Notes: generated by a model not told the origin, from the letters alone. A stretch of 64,000 nucleotides of DNA from Parafrigoribacterium_A sp035571875 (GCA_035571875.1 DATNBR010000050.1:28028-92027), one strand, 5' to 3'; positions 34,061 through 43,975 are shown, counted from the stretch's first letter. Made by a program: numbers and translations.

Positions 34061-37021
34061 GTGATCCCACGCATCGATCCCCGTCCCGACTTCCCAGACC
34101 GAGGTTCCGCCTCAAGCCCACTGACCTGGCCCCGGCCGCCTCAGCCGCCGGAGCGCAGGGGATTCCCGCTCATCGCGACGTTCGCTCCCGTGCTCGGCTC
34201 GGTCGTGCTCTGGGTCGTCACCCGCTCGCCCTACGTTCTCGTCTTCGCGCTGCTCGGGCCGCTCGTCGCGATCGCCAGCATCGGTGACTCGGCGCTGCAG
34301 GGTCGGCGAAAACGCTCCACGGAACGGGCGCGCTTCGCCGCGGATGTCGCCGCGAGCGACGCCGCGATCACCCGCGAACACGAGGCGGAGCGCTCCGAAC
34401 TCGTGGCTCGATACCGAGCACTGCAAGAACTGCAGCGGGGTCCGGCCCGTGACGCGGAACGCTGGCGTGCGACACTCGACGCGGGGCTGCCGATAGTCGC
34501 CGGCTCGGGAGCGGTGGTGAGCAGGCTCAGCGCTGATGCGAACCCCCGACCGAGCACCGAAGCGCGGGAGTTCGCCGCTCAGCTCGACGCGCTGCGCGAC
34601 CGCGCGGGCGTACTACCGGATGCCCCGGTCGTAGTGGATGCCCGCCTAGGCATAGGAGTCTGCGGACCGACCGCTCTCGCCTCCTCCGTGGCGCGGGGTC
34701 TCGTGCTCCAGCTCGCGAATCAGCTCTCGCCCGCCGGGCACGAGATCGTGGCGGCGGCCCAGGGCGAGGAATGGTTGGCGACGCTGCCGCATCCGATCGT
34801 CGAGCCGCGAGCTCGGCCGGATGCCATCGTCTTTCGTGCGCGAGGCACCGGAACCTCCCGGTCATTCGTGATGGTGGCGATCGCCGAGACCGCCGACGAG
34901 CTGCCGCGGGACTGCCGCACGGTGCTGAGTGTTGCGACGGTGTCCAGCGCGCGGCTCCGCCCGGTGCCCGCTGGCGTGCTGGAGGGCCAGGTGGCACCCG
35001 AATTCGTGTCGCGCGAGCAGGCGCGCAGCTTCGCCGCGATGCTCGCCCGCGCGGCCGAGAGCGCCGGGTTGGCGGAGGGGGTCTCGTCGCTTCCCGACGA
35101 TCTCGCCTTGGCGACGCTGTACCCGGCACTGGCGACTCCGCAGGCGCCTGGTTCGGGCGCGCGCCGCGACTCCCTCGAGTGCACGCCGGTCGCTGCGGCA
35201 TCCGGAGCGGTGACCCTCGATCTCGTGCGCGACGGACCCCACGCGATCATCGGTGGCACGACGGGCAGCGGCAAGAGCGAACTGCTGATCGCCTGGGTGC
35301 TCGCGATGGCGGCGAGCCATTCACCGAGCGCCGTGACCTTCCTGCTCGTCGACTTCAAAGGCGGTTCGTCCTTTTCGGCCGTGCGGCAACTACCGCACTG
35401 CGTCGGGCTCATCACCGACCTCGACGAGAGTTCCGCGCGCCGCGCGCTCACGAGCCTGCGCGCCGAGCTGAGGTACCGGGAACGAGCGCTGGCAGCCGCG
35501 GGCGCGCGATCCATCGAACAACTGCCGCAGCAGCATCCGTTGGCCAGGCTCGTCATCGTCGTCGATGAGTTCGCGGCGATGGTGCAGGACTTTCCCGAGC
35601 TGCACGAGCTGTTCGCGGACATCGCGGCGCGCGGCAGGTCGCTCGGCGTGCACCTCATCCTCTGCACCCAGCGCCCCGCCGGTGTGGTGCGCGACGCGAT
35701 TCTCGCCAACTGCACCCTTCGCATCTCGCTCCGCGTCACGAACGCCGCCGACAGCAGCGCCGTCATCGGCTCAGCGGCGGCCGCCGAGCTGCCGCGGCTC
35801 CCTCTCGGTCGCGCGCTGCTGTGCGTGGCGGGGGAGGAGGCTCGTGCGGTGCAGGTCGCACTCGCTCGGGAGGAGGACAGCGCGGGCATAGAACGACGCT
35901 GGGCGGCGGTCGCCGACGAGCCACCGCGCAGACCGTGGTGCGATCCGCCGGCAGACGTCGTGCGGCTGGCAGAACTGGATGGCGGGGCCGCGGGCGACGG
36001 CATCGTGTTCGGGCTCGTCGACCTGCCGCAGGAGCAGCGGCTCGATCTCGCGAGGTACAGCCCGCGCGAGCAGGGAGGCCTCATGGTGATCGGTGGTCAC
36101 CACTCGGGCAAGAGCGGGCTGCTCGACGTGCTGGCCGCCGACGACCATGCGGGCTGTGTGCGCGTTCCGCGGGATCAGGAGGGTGCCTGGGATGTCCTGG
36201 TCGAACGGCTCGCGGCGGTGCGCCGGGGTGACACGACGCCCGTGCTTCTCCTGATCGACGACCTTGACGCTCTGCTCGGCAGCTTCTCCGAGGAGTACTC
36301 CCACGCTCTCTCCGAGGTCGTGACCGCGATACTCAGGGAGGGCGGCCGCGCCGCGACCCACCTCGTGATCACCGCCCGGCGACTCGGCCCAGGCCTGCAG
36401 TCGATCGCGGCGCTGTGCGACTCGCGGCTCGTGCTGCGGATGCCCGACAAGCAGGAGCACGTCGCGGCCGGAGGCGAGGCGAGAGACTTCGATGCGCGCC
36501 TGCGGCCCGGCGCTGGCTACTGGGGTGGCCACCGGGTGCAGCTGGCCGTGGCGGACGAGCGGCCGTCGTCCTCGATCAGTCGCGAGGTCGAGGTGCGCGA
36601 CTGGGGTCGGTGGGGCGGTCTGCTGGTGGTCGCCGCGCATCCGGGCAAGCTGCTGCGGCGGCTGGGCGCTGACGCTGCCGACGAGGCGCCCCCGCACATC
36701 CGCGGGCTGCCGGGCTGGAGGCTCGAGACCGTGCAGGGCAGGTCGACGGCCGAGCTCACGGCGCTCTCGCTCGATCCGGCCGGCGAGCACCGCCTGTTGA
36801 TCGCCGACCCGGAGACCTGGCAGTCGCAGTGGGGCGTCTTCGGTGCGCTTCGCGCTCGCCTTCCGATCCTGTTCGACGGATGCGGCACCGCCGACTTCCG
36901 TGCGCTCAGCAGGCTGCGCGCGCTTCCGCCTCCGATCGCACCAGGTTCCGCCGCGGTGTGGCTGCTGACCCCGGACGGCAGGGTCGAGCGCGCCACGCCG
37001 CCATGGGCGGCGGCGCAGTGA
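34061..37021 (+). CDS. EccC/EssC-like FtsK/SpoIIIE ATPase
   Basis: A protein of about 986 residues with two N-terminal transmembrane helices (PLIATFAPVLGSVVLWVV, then YVLVFALLGPLVAIAS), the hallmark of type VII secretion EccC/EssC ATPases. Two ATPase domains are seen: Walker A GGTTGSGKSE near residue 400 with Walker B VIVVDEFAAM, and GGHHSGKSGLL near residue 680 with LLLIDDLDALL. The third domain of full-length EccC (the EsxB-binding one) is absent, and a short C-terminal beta/alpha tail replaces it. The start is taken as GTG 34061; an ATG at 34025 is possible but neither has a strong RBS. The 107-base gap before it holds nothing I recognise. Confidence 0.85.
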   Translation: MIPRIDPRPDFPDRGSASSPLTWPRPPQPPERRGFPLIATFAPVLGSVVLWVVTRSPYVLVFALLGPLVAIASIGDSALQGRRKRSTERARFAADVAASDAAITREHEAERSELVARYRALQELQRGPARDAERWRATLDAGLPIVAGSGAVVSRLSADANPRPSTEAREFAAQLDALRDRAGVLPDAPVVVDARLGIGVCGPTALASSVARGLVLQLANQLSPAGHEIVAAAQGEEWLATLPHPIVEPRARPDAIVFRARGTGTSRSFVMVAIAETADELPRDCRTVLSVATVSSARLRPVPAGVLEGQVAPEFVSREQARSFAAMLARAAESAGLAEGVSSLPDDLALATLYPALATPQAPGSGARRDSLECTPVAAASGAVTLDLVRDGPHAIIGGTTGSGKSELLIAWVLAMAASHSPSAVTFLLVDFKGGSSFSAVRQLPHCVGLITDLDESSARRALTSLRAELRYRERALAAAGARSIEQLPQQHPLARLVIVVDEFAAMVQDFPELHELFADIAARGRSLGVHLILCTQRPAGVVRDAILANCTLRISLRVTNAADSSAVIGSAAAAELPRLPLGRALLCVAGEEARAVQVALAREEDSAGIERRWAAVADEPPRRPWCDPPADVVRLAELDGGAAGDGIVFGLVDLPQEQRLDLARYSPREQGGLMVIGGHHSGKSGLLDVLAADDHAGCVRVPRDQEGAWDVLVERLAAVRRGDTTPVLLLIDDLDALLGSFSEEYSHALSEVVTAILREGGRAATHLVITARRLGPGLQSIAALCDSRLVLRMPDKQEHVAAGGEARDFDARLRPGAGYWGGHRVQLAVADERPSSSISREVEVRDWGRWGGLLVVAAHPGKLLRRLGADAADEAPPHIRGLPGWRLETVQGRSTAELTALSLDPAGEHRLLIADPETWQSQWGVFGALRARLPILFDGCGTADFRALSRLRALPPPIAPGSAAVWLLTPDGRVERATPPWAAAQ

Positions 37022-37031
37022 GGCAGCGGAG

Positions 37032-38147
37032 CTACCCGAGCACCTCCGCGAGCTCGGCGTGATCGAGTCCATGGGCGGTGGCGACCGCGGCGTTCACGAC
37101 CCGCCCATCGTGCACATTGAGTCCGGCCGCGAGTGCCGCGTCCGCTCGCAGCGCGGCGAGCCAGCCGAGGTTCGCGATCGCGCGCACGTACGGCATCGTC
37201 GCGTTCGTCAGGGCGTAGGTCGAGGTGTTCGGCACCGCCCCTGGCATGTTCGCGACGCAGTAGAACAGCGAGCCGTGCACGGTGAAGGTGGGATCGGCGT
37301 GCGTCGTCGCGTGGGAGTCCTCGAAGCATCCGCCCTGGTCCACGGCGATGTCGACGAGCACGCTGCCCGGCTTCATCCGCGAGACGAGCTCGTTGCTCAC
37401 GAGCTTCGGCGCCTTCGCGCCCGGTACCAGCACGGATCCTATGACGAGGTCTGCCGAGACGCAGGCGCGCTCGATCTCGAAGCCGTTCGATGCGATCGTC
37501 TGCACTCGACCGGCGTACAGCGCGTCCAGTTCGCGCAGCCTTTGGATGTTCGTGTCGAGCACCGTGACCTGAGCACCGAGACCCACGGCCACCGACACCG
37601 CGTTCGTGCCCGCGACGCCGCCACCGAGCACGACGACCTTCGCCGAGTGCGTGCCGGGGACACCCGGAACGAGGAGTCCGGGACCGCCGCTCGGCTTGAG
37701 CATCGCGTTCGCGCCGACGATGGGCGCCAGTCGACCGGCCACCTCGCTCATCGGGGCGAGCAGGGGCAGCGCCCTCGACGGCAACTGCACGGTCTCGTAG
37801 GCGATGCCGGTCACGCGCTTCGCGAGCAGCTCCGCGGTGAGTTCCGGTTCGGCCGCGAGGTGCAGGTAGGTGAACAACAGCAGGTCGTCCCTGAAGTAGC
37901 CGTACTCGCTCGCGATCGGCTCCTTGACCTTCAGGAGCAGTTCGGCAGCAGCCCAGGTGGATGCGGCATCCGGGCTGATCGACGCGCCAGCCGCCGTGTA
38001 ATCGTCGTCGGTGATCGAGGATCCGAGTCCCGCACCGGTTTCGATCAGTACCTCGTGCCCGTGTGCAACGAGATCATGCACGCCCGCCGGGGTTATCGCG
38101 ACCCGGAATTCGTTGTTCTTGATCTCCCTGGGAACGGCGACTCTCAT
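37032..38147 (-). CDS. ald: Alanine dehydrogenase
   Basis: A 371-residue NAD-dependent L-alanine dehydrogenase, the usual length. It begins MRVAVPREIKNNEFRVAITP and has LLKVKEPIASEY, the Rossmann motif VVLGGGVAGTNAVSVAVGLG and MPGAVPNTSTYALTN of the family. It interconverts alanine with pyruvate and ammonia. ATG 38147 with GGAG upstream. It is divergent from the polyamine transporter operon, and it could recycle alanine formed by a putrescine:pyruvate aminotransferase. Its 3' end converges with the FtsK-like gene, 10 bases apart. Confidence 0.96.
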   Translation of the reverse strand: MRVAVPREIKNNEFRVAITPAGVHDLVAHGHEVLIETGAGLGSSITDDDYTAAGASISPDAASTWAAAELLLKVKEPIASEYGYFRDDLLLFTYLHLAAEPELTAELLAKRVTGIAYETVQLPSRALPLLAPMSEVAGRLAPIVGANAMLKPSGGPGLLVPGVPGTHSAKVVVLGGGVAGTNAVSVAVGLGAQVTVLDTNIQRLRELDALYAGRVQTIASNGFEIERACVSADLVIGSVLVPGAKAPKLVSNELVSRMKPGSVLVDIAVDQGGCFEDSHATTHADPTFTVHGSLFYCVANMPGAVPNTSTYALTNATMPYVRAIANLGWLAALRADAALAAGLNVHDGRVVNAAVATAHGLDHAELAEVLG

Positions 38148-38413
38148 GACACTCCAGCTTTCGCGATGCCCGAAGTACTCCTTCGGTGAATCCAACGGCT
38201 CTGTTGATTCCGTGTGTAGCGTACTCGCCCGACACGAATGATTCCGCATCAAAATAACGCGCAGTGTGCTGATTTCGTGAAATTCCGGGCCGAATGTAGT
38301 GGTTTCGGTCATAACCAGGTGCGATGGAGCCCCGGACTGTGCCAGTATCTACCAAACAACAGGACAAAGCCGTCCACTCGATACGCACCTGTCGATAGAG
38401 GAGTTGCATCCAC
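38148..38413. promoter_or_regulatory. Divergent regulatory region, ald / potD
   Basis: A 266-base region clearly more AT-rich than its surroundings. It must carry the ald promoter (leftward) and the pot promoter (rightward). TATCTA at 38346-38351 is a -10 candidate for potD, whose RBS is AGAGGAG at 38396-38402. I saw no strong palindrome. Confidence 0.5.
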
Positions 38414-39622
38414 ATGTCCAGAGCACTGCCAGAAGACCCATTCATCCGCAGCCTCGTGCAGCAGGCGCAGCGTGCCCAGTTCTCGCGCCGCCACATCTTG
38501 AAGGGCGCCGGAATCGGTGCCGCGGCACTCGCGCTCGCTGCCTGTTCCACGGGCGGTGCACCCAAGCCGAAGGCGGCGAAAGACGTCTCCGACACCGACA
38601 AGACAGTGCGCTGGGACAACTGGGCGCTCTACCTCGACGTCGACGACGCCGGCAACTATCCGACCCTCGAGGCCTTCGAGAAGAAGACCGGGATCAAGGC
38701 CACCTACACCGAGGCCGTTGACGATAACAACACCTACTACGGCAAGGTGAAGGACCAGCTGAAGCTTGGCCAGGACATCGGATGCGACACTGTGTGTCTC
38801 ACCGACTGGATGGTCGATCGTCTCATCCGCTTCGGTTACACGCAGAAGTTCGACGATGCGAACATCCCGAACAAGAAGAACCTCGTGCCGGCCCTCGCGA
38901 ATGTCGACTTCGACCCGGGCCGGAAGATGTCGCTGCCGTGGCAGGGTGGATTCGCGGGGATCGCGTGGAACAAGGACCAGCTGCCCGGTGGGCTGAAGTC
39001 GGTCTCCGACCTCTGGGACAAGTCGCTCAAGGGCCGCGTCGGCGTCCTCTCCGAGATGCGCGACACCATGGGCTGCATCATGCAGGACCTCGGCACACAG
39101 ATCGACGGCAAGTGGGGCGACGACGAGTACAGCGCGGCGATCGACGTGCTGCAGAAACAGGTGGATGACGGTCAGATCCGCAACATCAAGGGCAACTCCT
39201 ACAAGGAGGATCTGCAGAACGGCGACACCCTGGCGGCCATCGTCTGGTCGGGTGACATCACCCAGTTGAACGCAGAGGCAGGCGACCACTGGGAGTTCGC
39301 GATTCCGACCAAGGGTGGAACGCTCTGGAACGACAACTTCGTCATCCCGGTGGGCTCGGACCACAAGAAGAACGCCGAGACGCTGATCAACTACTACTAC
39401 GACCCCGAGGTCGCGGCTCAGGTCGCCGCCTATGTGAACTACATTCCGCCGGTAGTCGGTACCAAGGAGGCGATGATGGCGCTCGATCCAGAGCTCGCCG
39501 ACAACCAGCTGATCTTCCCGAGCGACGAGACGCTGAAGAACACGCACGTCTTCCGCAGTCTCTCGAGCAGCGAGGAGCAGAAGTACAGCACGCAGTTCCA
39601 GGCCATCCTGCTCGGGGCCTGA
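38414..39622 (+). CDS. potD: Spermidine/putrescine ABC transporter substrate-binding lipoprotein
   Basis: A 402-residue periplasmic-binding-type protein of the PotD/PotF class. The N-terminus has SRRHILKGAG followed by a hydrophobic stretch and the lipobox LAAC, i.e. a Tat-type lipoprotein signal; mature Cys at about residue 44. Characteristic motifs: VRWDNWALYLD, LTDWMVDRLI and LPWQGGFAGIAWN. It delivers polyamines to the PotBC channel. First gene of a five-gene operon, divergent from ald. Specificity for putrescine versus spermidine is not readable by eye. Confidence 0.9.
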   Translation: MSRALPEDPFIRSLVQQAQRAQFSRRHILKGAGIGAAALALAACSTGGAPKPKAAKDVSDTDKTVRWDNWALYLDVDDAGNYPTLEAFEKKTGIKATYTEAVDDNNTYYGKVKDQLKLGQDIGCDTVCLTDWMVDRLIRFGYTQKFDDANIPNKKNLVPALANVDFDPGRKMSLPWQGGFAGIAWNKDQLPGGLKSVSDLWDKSLKGRVGVLSEMRDTMGCIMQDLGTQIDGKWGDDEYSAAIDVLQKQVDDGQIRNIKGNSYKEDLQNGDTLAAIVWSGDITQLNAEAGDHWEFAIPTKGGTLWNDNFVIPVGSDHKKNAETLINYYYDPEVAAQVAAYVNYIPPVVGTKEAMMALDPELADNQLIFPSDETLKNTHVFRSLSSSEEQKYSTQFQAILLGA

Positions 39623-39625
39623 GCC

Positions 39626-40825
39626 ATGGCATCCGGGGCCTTCGCCGAAAGCGGGGCAGACCTCGAGCTCGTGGGAATCAGCAAGCGATTCCCGGGATTC
39701 ACCGCGATCGAGCGGCTCGACCTGACGATTCCGGCCGGCTCGTTCTTCGCGCTTCTCGGGCCGTCGGGCTGTGGCAAGACGACGACTCTGCGACTCGTCG
39801 CGGGGCTCGAGGAGCCAACAGAGGGCACCATTCTCATCGGCGGCAAGGATGTGACGCCGCTCAAGCCGTACCAACGCCAGGTCAACACGGTGTTCCAGAG
39901 CTACGCGCTGTTCCCGCACATGACCGTGCTCGACAACGTGGCCTTCGGCCTTCGCCGGCGTCGCATCGCCGACCCCGTGGGCAAAGCCCACGAGGCGCTG
40001 CGACTCGTGGAACTCGATCACCTTGCCACGCGCAAGCCGCAGCAGCTCTCGGGTGGCCAGCAGCAGCGCGTCGCGCTCGCGAGGGCCGTGGTCAACCGGC
40101 CTGCGCTGCTGCTGCTGGATGAGCCTCTCGGGGCCCTCGACCTCAAGCTGCGTCGCCAGATGCAGCTCGAACTGAAGTCGATCCAGGATGAGGTCGGGCT
40201 GACCTTCGTGCACGTCACACACGACCAGGAGGAGGCCATGACCATGGCCGACACCGTGGCCGTGATGAACAAGGGCCGCATCGAGCAGCTCGGTGCCCCG
40301 GAAGAGCTGTACGAGCTGCCACGCACGGCCTTCGTCGCCAACTTCCTCGGGCAGTCCAACCTGTTCACCGGCACCGTCTCCGGCACGACGAGCGACAGCA
40401 TCACCGTGAGCGTCGAAGGGGTGAAGATCACGGTGCCCAAGGCACGGGCACAGCGGCACACCGGCGACGTGACCGTCGGCATCCGGCCTGAGAAGCTGCT
40501 GCTGCACACCTCCGATCCGAAGACCGCGGCCGGCACGAACTCGCTCGGCCCCGGCCGGGTCATCGACGTGTCGTTCAGCGGGGTGAGCACCCAGTACATC
40601 GTGGCGTTTCCCGGGATCGGCACCGTCACCGTCTTCGCCCAGAACCTGGACTTCGGCCCGGTCGTCCCCGACGGCACCGAGGTATGGGTCAGCTGGCGTG
40701 TGGATCACGGCTTCGGGCTCGAGGATGAGGCGGAGTCGCAGCCGAGATTCCCCGCAGACACCGACACGGCCACCATCGCGGTGCAGAAGAAGCGCGCGCT
40801 GATGTCGGAGCTCGAGGAGGCCTAG
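39626..40825 (+). CDS. potA: Polyamine ABC transporter ATP-binding protein
   Basis: A 399-residue importer ATPase. Walker A GPSGCGKTT (residues 45-53), signature LSGGQQQR, Walker B LLLLDEPLGALD, H-loop VTHDQEEAM, then a TOBE domain from about residue 245 (VGIRPEKLLLH). It starts three bases after the potD stop. It energises the PotBC permeases at the inner face of the membrane. Confidence 0.95.
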   Translation: MASGAFAESGADLELVGISKRFPGFTAIERLDLTIPAGSFFALLGPSGCGKTTTLRLVAGLEEPTEGTILIGGKDVTPLKPYQRQVNTVFQSYALFPHMTVLDNVAFGLRRRRIADPVGKAHEALRLVELDHLATRKPQQLSGGQQQRVALARAVVNRPALLLLDEPLGALDLKLRRQMQLELKSIQDEVGLTFVHVTHDQEEAMTMADTVAVMNKGRIEQLGAPEELYELPRTAFVANFLGQSNLFTGTVSGTTSDSITVSVEGVKITVPKARAQRHTGDVTVGIRPEKLLLHTSDPKTAAGTNSLGPGRVIDVSFSGVSTQYIVAFPGIGTVTVFAQNLDFGPVVPDGTEVWVSWRVDHGFGLEDEAESQPRFPADTDTATIAVQKKRALMSELEEA

Positions 40826-40826
40826 C

Positions 40827-41738
40827 GTGGCGTTCAGCGCATTCGCGACGGGCACGGCGCAGGAGCAGGCGCCCCGGCGCAAGAGCCGGATCGCGCTCTT
40901 CCTGCTGCTGCCGGGCATCCTGTACCTCGTTCTGTTCTTCCTCGTGCCGCTCGTCTCGCTCGTGCTCACCTCGTTCCAGGAGCCGATCGTGAACGGCGAC
41001 ATCGGTGAGTACCAGACCGCGTTCCGCTGGGAGAACTACACGGACGTGATCGGCCTGTACGGCGAGCACATCCTGCGGTCCTTCCTGTACGCGATCCTCG
41101 CGACGATCTTCGCGCTGCTGTTCAGCTACCCGCTGGCCTACTTCATCGGCGTGAAGGCGAGGCGCTGGCCGCTCATCCAGAACCTCATGCTCGTGCTCGT
41201 GATCGCACCGTTCTTCATCAGCTTCCTGCTGAGGACGTTGGCGTGGAAGTCGCTGCTCTCCGACGAGTCGGTTGTAATCACGGGACTCAAGGCGCTGTCG
41301 CTGATGGCGCCGGATGCGCACTTCACCGGAACGCCGGCCGCGGTCGTGTTCGGGCTCACGTATAACTTCATCCCGTTCATGACGCTGCCGCTGTATGCCA
41401 CTCTCGAGCGGCTCGACACGCGCCTCCTCGAGGCCGGCGGCGACCTGTACTCGCGGCCGTTCACGACGTTTCGCACGGTCACCATTCCGCTCTCGATGTC
41501 GGGCATCGTCTCCGGCGTGCTGCTCACCTTCATTCCTGCGGCCGGTGACTACATCAACGCGAGCAGGGACTTCCTCGGTGGAACCGGCACAGCCATGATG
41601 GGCAACGTGATCGAGAGCAACTTCCTCGTCACGCTCAACTACCCGGCCGCGGCCTCGCTCTCGATCATCCTGATGGCGGTCATCCTCGTGATGGTCACCG
41701 TCTACGTCAAACGGAGTGGGACGGAGGACCTGCTGTGA
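40827..41738 (+). CDS. potB: Polyamine ABC transporter permease 1
   Basis: A 303-residue membrane protein of the PotB class with about six helices. The cytoplasmic EAA-type loop that docks on PotA is visible (LLEAGGDLYSRPFTTFRTVTIPLSM shortened here: EAGGDLYSRP). GTG start immediately after the potA stop (one base between). Its stop overlaps the potC start (GTGA). Confidence 0.93.
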   Translation: MAFSAFATGTAQEQAPRRKSRIALFLLLPGILYLVLFFLVPLVSLVLTSFQEPIVNGDIGEYQTAFRWENYTDVIGLYGEHILRSFLYAILATIFALLFSYPLAYFIGVKARRWPLIQNLMLVLVIAPFFISFLLRTLAWKSLLSDESVVITGLKALSLMAPDAHFTGTPAAVVFGLTYNFIPFMTLPLYATLERLDTRLLEAGGDLYSRPFTTFRTVTIPLSMSGIVSGVLLTFIPAAGDYINASRDFLGGTGTAMMGNVIESNFLVTLNYPAAASLSIILMAVILVMVTVYVKRSGTEDLL

Positions 41739-42607
41739 CCGCTCAGGAGGGACTCGTGCTCGGCGAGGCCGTGACCGCGGAGCAGCCGCCGCTGCGCGCT
41801 CGCCGCCTCAGTTGGGGCTTCGGAAGCTGGCTGCTGCCCGCGTACACGATCATCGCGCTCGTCTTCCTGCTCATCCCGATCGCCTACACGTTCGTCTTCT
41901 CGTTCAACAATTCGGTGAAGTCGAACATCGTCTGGCGCGGATTCACGCTCGACAAGTGGGCGAACGTCTGCGACAAGGCCGAGGTCTGCGAGGCATTCGG
42001 CAACAGCCTCATCATCGGCGTCGTCGCCACCGTCTGCGCGACGATCCTCGGCACCATGATCGCCATTGCCCTCGTGCGCTACCGCTTCCGATTCCGCTCC
42101 GCGATCAGCCTGTTGCTGTTCCTGCCGATGGCGACCCCCGAGGTCGTGCTCGGTGCGGGACTCGCGGCCGAGTTCCTCACCGCGGGCGTCGAGAAGGGCC
42201 TCGTGACGATCATCATCGCGCACACGATGTTCTGCGTGAGCTTCGTCGTGGTCACGGTCAAGGCCCGGGTATCGACCCTCGACCCGGCGCTCGAGGAGGC
42301 CGGACGAGACCTCTACGGGTCGCCGAGCCAGGTCTTCTGGCGGATCACCTTCCCGCTGCTGCTGCCCGGCATCATCGCAGCCGCGCTGCTCTCGTTCGCG
42401 CTGAGTTTCGATGACTTCATCATCACCAACTTCAACGCGGGCACGACGAGCACCTTCCCCAAGTACATCTACATCTCGGCGGCGAGGGGAATCCCTGCGG
42501 AGGCGAACGTCATCGCATCCGCCGTGTTCCTCCTCGCCATCATTCTCGTGCTCATCTCACAGGTGTCTTCGGCGATGAGGCGAAAGCGACTCGCCAAGAT
42601 CGGATAG
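41735..42607 (+). CDS. potC: Polyamine ABC transporter permease 2
   Basis: A 290-residue PotC-class permease with about six helices and the EAA loop LEEAGRDLYGSPSQVFWRIT. The N-terminal tail (about 25 residues) is polar. The loop after helix 1 holds two Cys (VCDKAEVCEAF), possibly a disulphide on the outer face. The start is the GTG at 41735, coupled to potB. The last gene of the operon follows after nine bases. Confidence 0.93.
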   Translation: MTAQEGLVLGEAVTAEQPPLRARRLSWGFGSWLLPAYTIIALVFLLIPIAYTFVFSFNNSVKSNIVWRGFTLDKWANVCDKAEVCEAFGNSLIIGVVATVCATILGTMIAIALVRYRFRFRSAISLLLFLPMATPEVVLGAGLAAEFLTAGVEKGLVTIIIAHTMFCVSFVVVTVKARVSTLDPALEEAGRDLYGSPSQVFWRITFPLLLPGIIAAALLSFALSFDDFIITNFNAGTTSTFPKYIYISAARGIPAEANVIASAVFLLAIILVLISQVSSAMRRKRLAKIG

Positions 42608-42616
42608 GAACTGACC

Positions 42617-43975
42617 TTGACCAGTTATCGGGACCGCGGTCGCCTCATCGAACTGTGGCGCATCGAAACCGAGACCTTCAGGGCCGCACGGCCGCAATCC
42701 GAGCGGCTGTGGCGCGATGCCAGCAGACACCTGCCCGACGGCGTGCCCATGCTCTGGATGGCCAAGTGGCCGGGGCCCTGGCCCGTCTACGTCGAGCGAG
42801 CCGAAGGGGCGCACTTCACCTGCGTCGACGGTGTCGACCACGTCGACCTGTGCCTCGGCGACACGGGCGCGATGTGCGGGCACGCGCCGGCCGCATCCGT
42901 TCGAGCCATCTCCGCTCAGCTAGCCAGGGGCTCCACCTTCATGCTGCCCACGGCGGATGCCGCTGCCGCGGCCGAGTTGCTCACCGAACGTTTCGGGGTG
43001 CCCAGCTGGCAGTTCAGCCTGTCTGCGACGGACGCCAACCGCAGCCTCATCCGCTACGCGCGCCAGGTGACCGGCCGCCCGAAGATCCTGGTGCACGACT
43101 TCTGCTACCACGGCAGCGTCGATGAGGCGTTCGCCACCCTCGATGCCGACGGCGCGGTGGTGGAGCGGCGGGGCAACATCGGCGCGCCGGTCCCGCCCTC
43201 GGAGACCACCGCGGTCGTGCCGTTCAACGACCTCCGCGCGCTCGAGGCGGAACTCGCGACCGGCGAGATCGCCGCGGTGCTCATCGAACCTGCGCTCACC
43301 AACATCGGCATCGTCCTCCCCGAACCCGGCTATCACGCCGGAGTTCGGGAGCTGTGCACGCGCTTCGGTGTCATCCTCATCCTCGACGAGACGCACACCT
43401 TCAGCGCCGGGCCGGGCGGCATGATCGCGCGCGATGGCCTCGACCCGGATGCCGTGGTCGTCGGCAAGAGCATCGGCGGTGGCATCCCGGCCGGGGCGTA
43501 CGGCATGACGGAGTCGTTCGCGGCGCTCGTGCGCTCCAGCCTCGAGCTCGAGGACATCGATGTCGGGGGAGTGGGCGGCACCCTCGCGGGCAACGCTGTC
43601 TCTCTCGCCGGCATCCGCGCGACTCTGTCGGAGGTGCTCACCGCGCCGGCCTTCGAGCGCATGACGGCGCGCGCGACCGAGTGGACGGTGGGCGTGCAGG
43701 CGGCGATCGACGAGTTCGACGTGCCGTGGCAGGTGACCCAGCTCGGGGCCCGCGCGGAGTACAGCTTTCGTCGCACGCCGCCGCGTGACGGCGCGGAGGC
43801 CGCCGCGGCCGACGACTTCGAGTTGCAGCAGTACCTGCACCTCTTCGCCCTCAACCGCGGCATCCTCATCACCCCCTTCCACAACATGGCTCTCATGTCA
43901 CCGGCGACGACCGCGGCCGACGTCGAGCGGCACACCGTGGTGTTCCGCGAGGCGGTGGTGAGCCTCTTCGCGTAA
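42617..43975 (+). CDS. Class III aminotransferase in the polyamine transport operon
   Basis: A 452-residue PLP enzyme closest in style to the glutamate-1-semialdehyde aminomutase-like branch of class III. PLP-binding Lys lies in VVVGKSIGGGIPAGAYG, with LILDETHTFSAGPGG before it. The start is a TTG at 42617 behind AGGAA. Co-transcription with potABCD suggests it acts on an imported amine or amino acid, but the acceptor and donor are unknown. It is not a duplicate of the SpuC-like enzyme at 15680; the sequences differ throughout. A perfect hairpin repeat lies just after its stop. Confidence 0.82.
   Translation: MTSYRDRGRLIELWRIETETFRAARPQSERLWRDASRHLPDGVPMLWMAKWPGPWPVYVERAEGAHFTCVDGVDHVDLCLGDTGAMCGHAPAASVRAISAQLARGSTFMLPTADAAAAAELLTERFGVPSWQFSLSATDANRSLIRYARQVTGRPKILVHDFCYHGSVDEAFATLDADGAVVERRGNIGAPVPPSETTAVVPFNDLRALEAELATGEIAAVLIEPALTNIGIVLPEPGYHAGVRELCTRFGVILILDETHTFSAGPGGMIARDGLDPDAVVVGKSIGGGIPAGAYGMTESFAALVRSSLELEDIDVGGVGGTLAGNAVSLAGIRATLSEVLTAPAFERMTARATEWTVGVQAAIDEFDVPWQVTQLGARAEYSFRRTPPRDGAEAAAADDFELQQYLHLFALNRGILITPFHNMALMSPATTAADVERHTVVFREAVVSLFA

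Noticed and set aside
38309..41002. An 897-codon open frame on the minus strand
   Set aside because: It is antisense to potD and potA, both certain by motifs, and has no recognisable domain.
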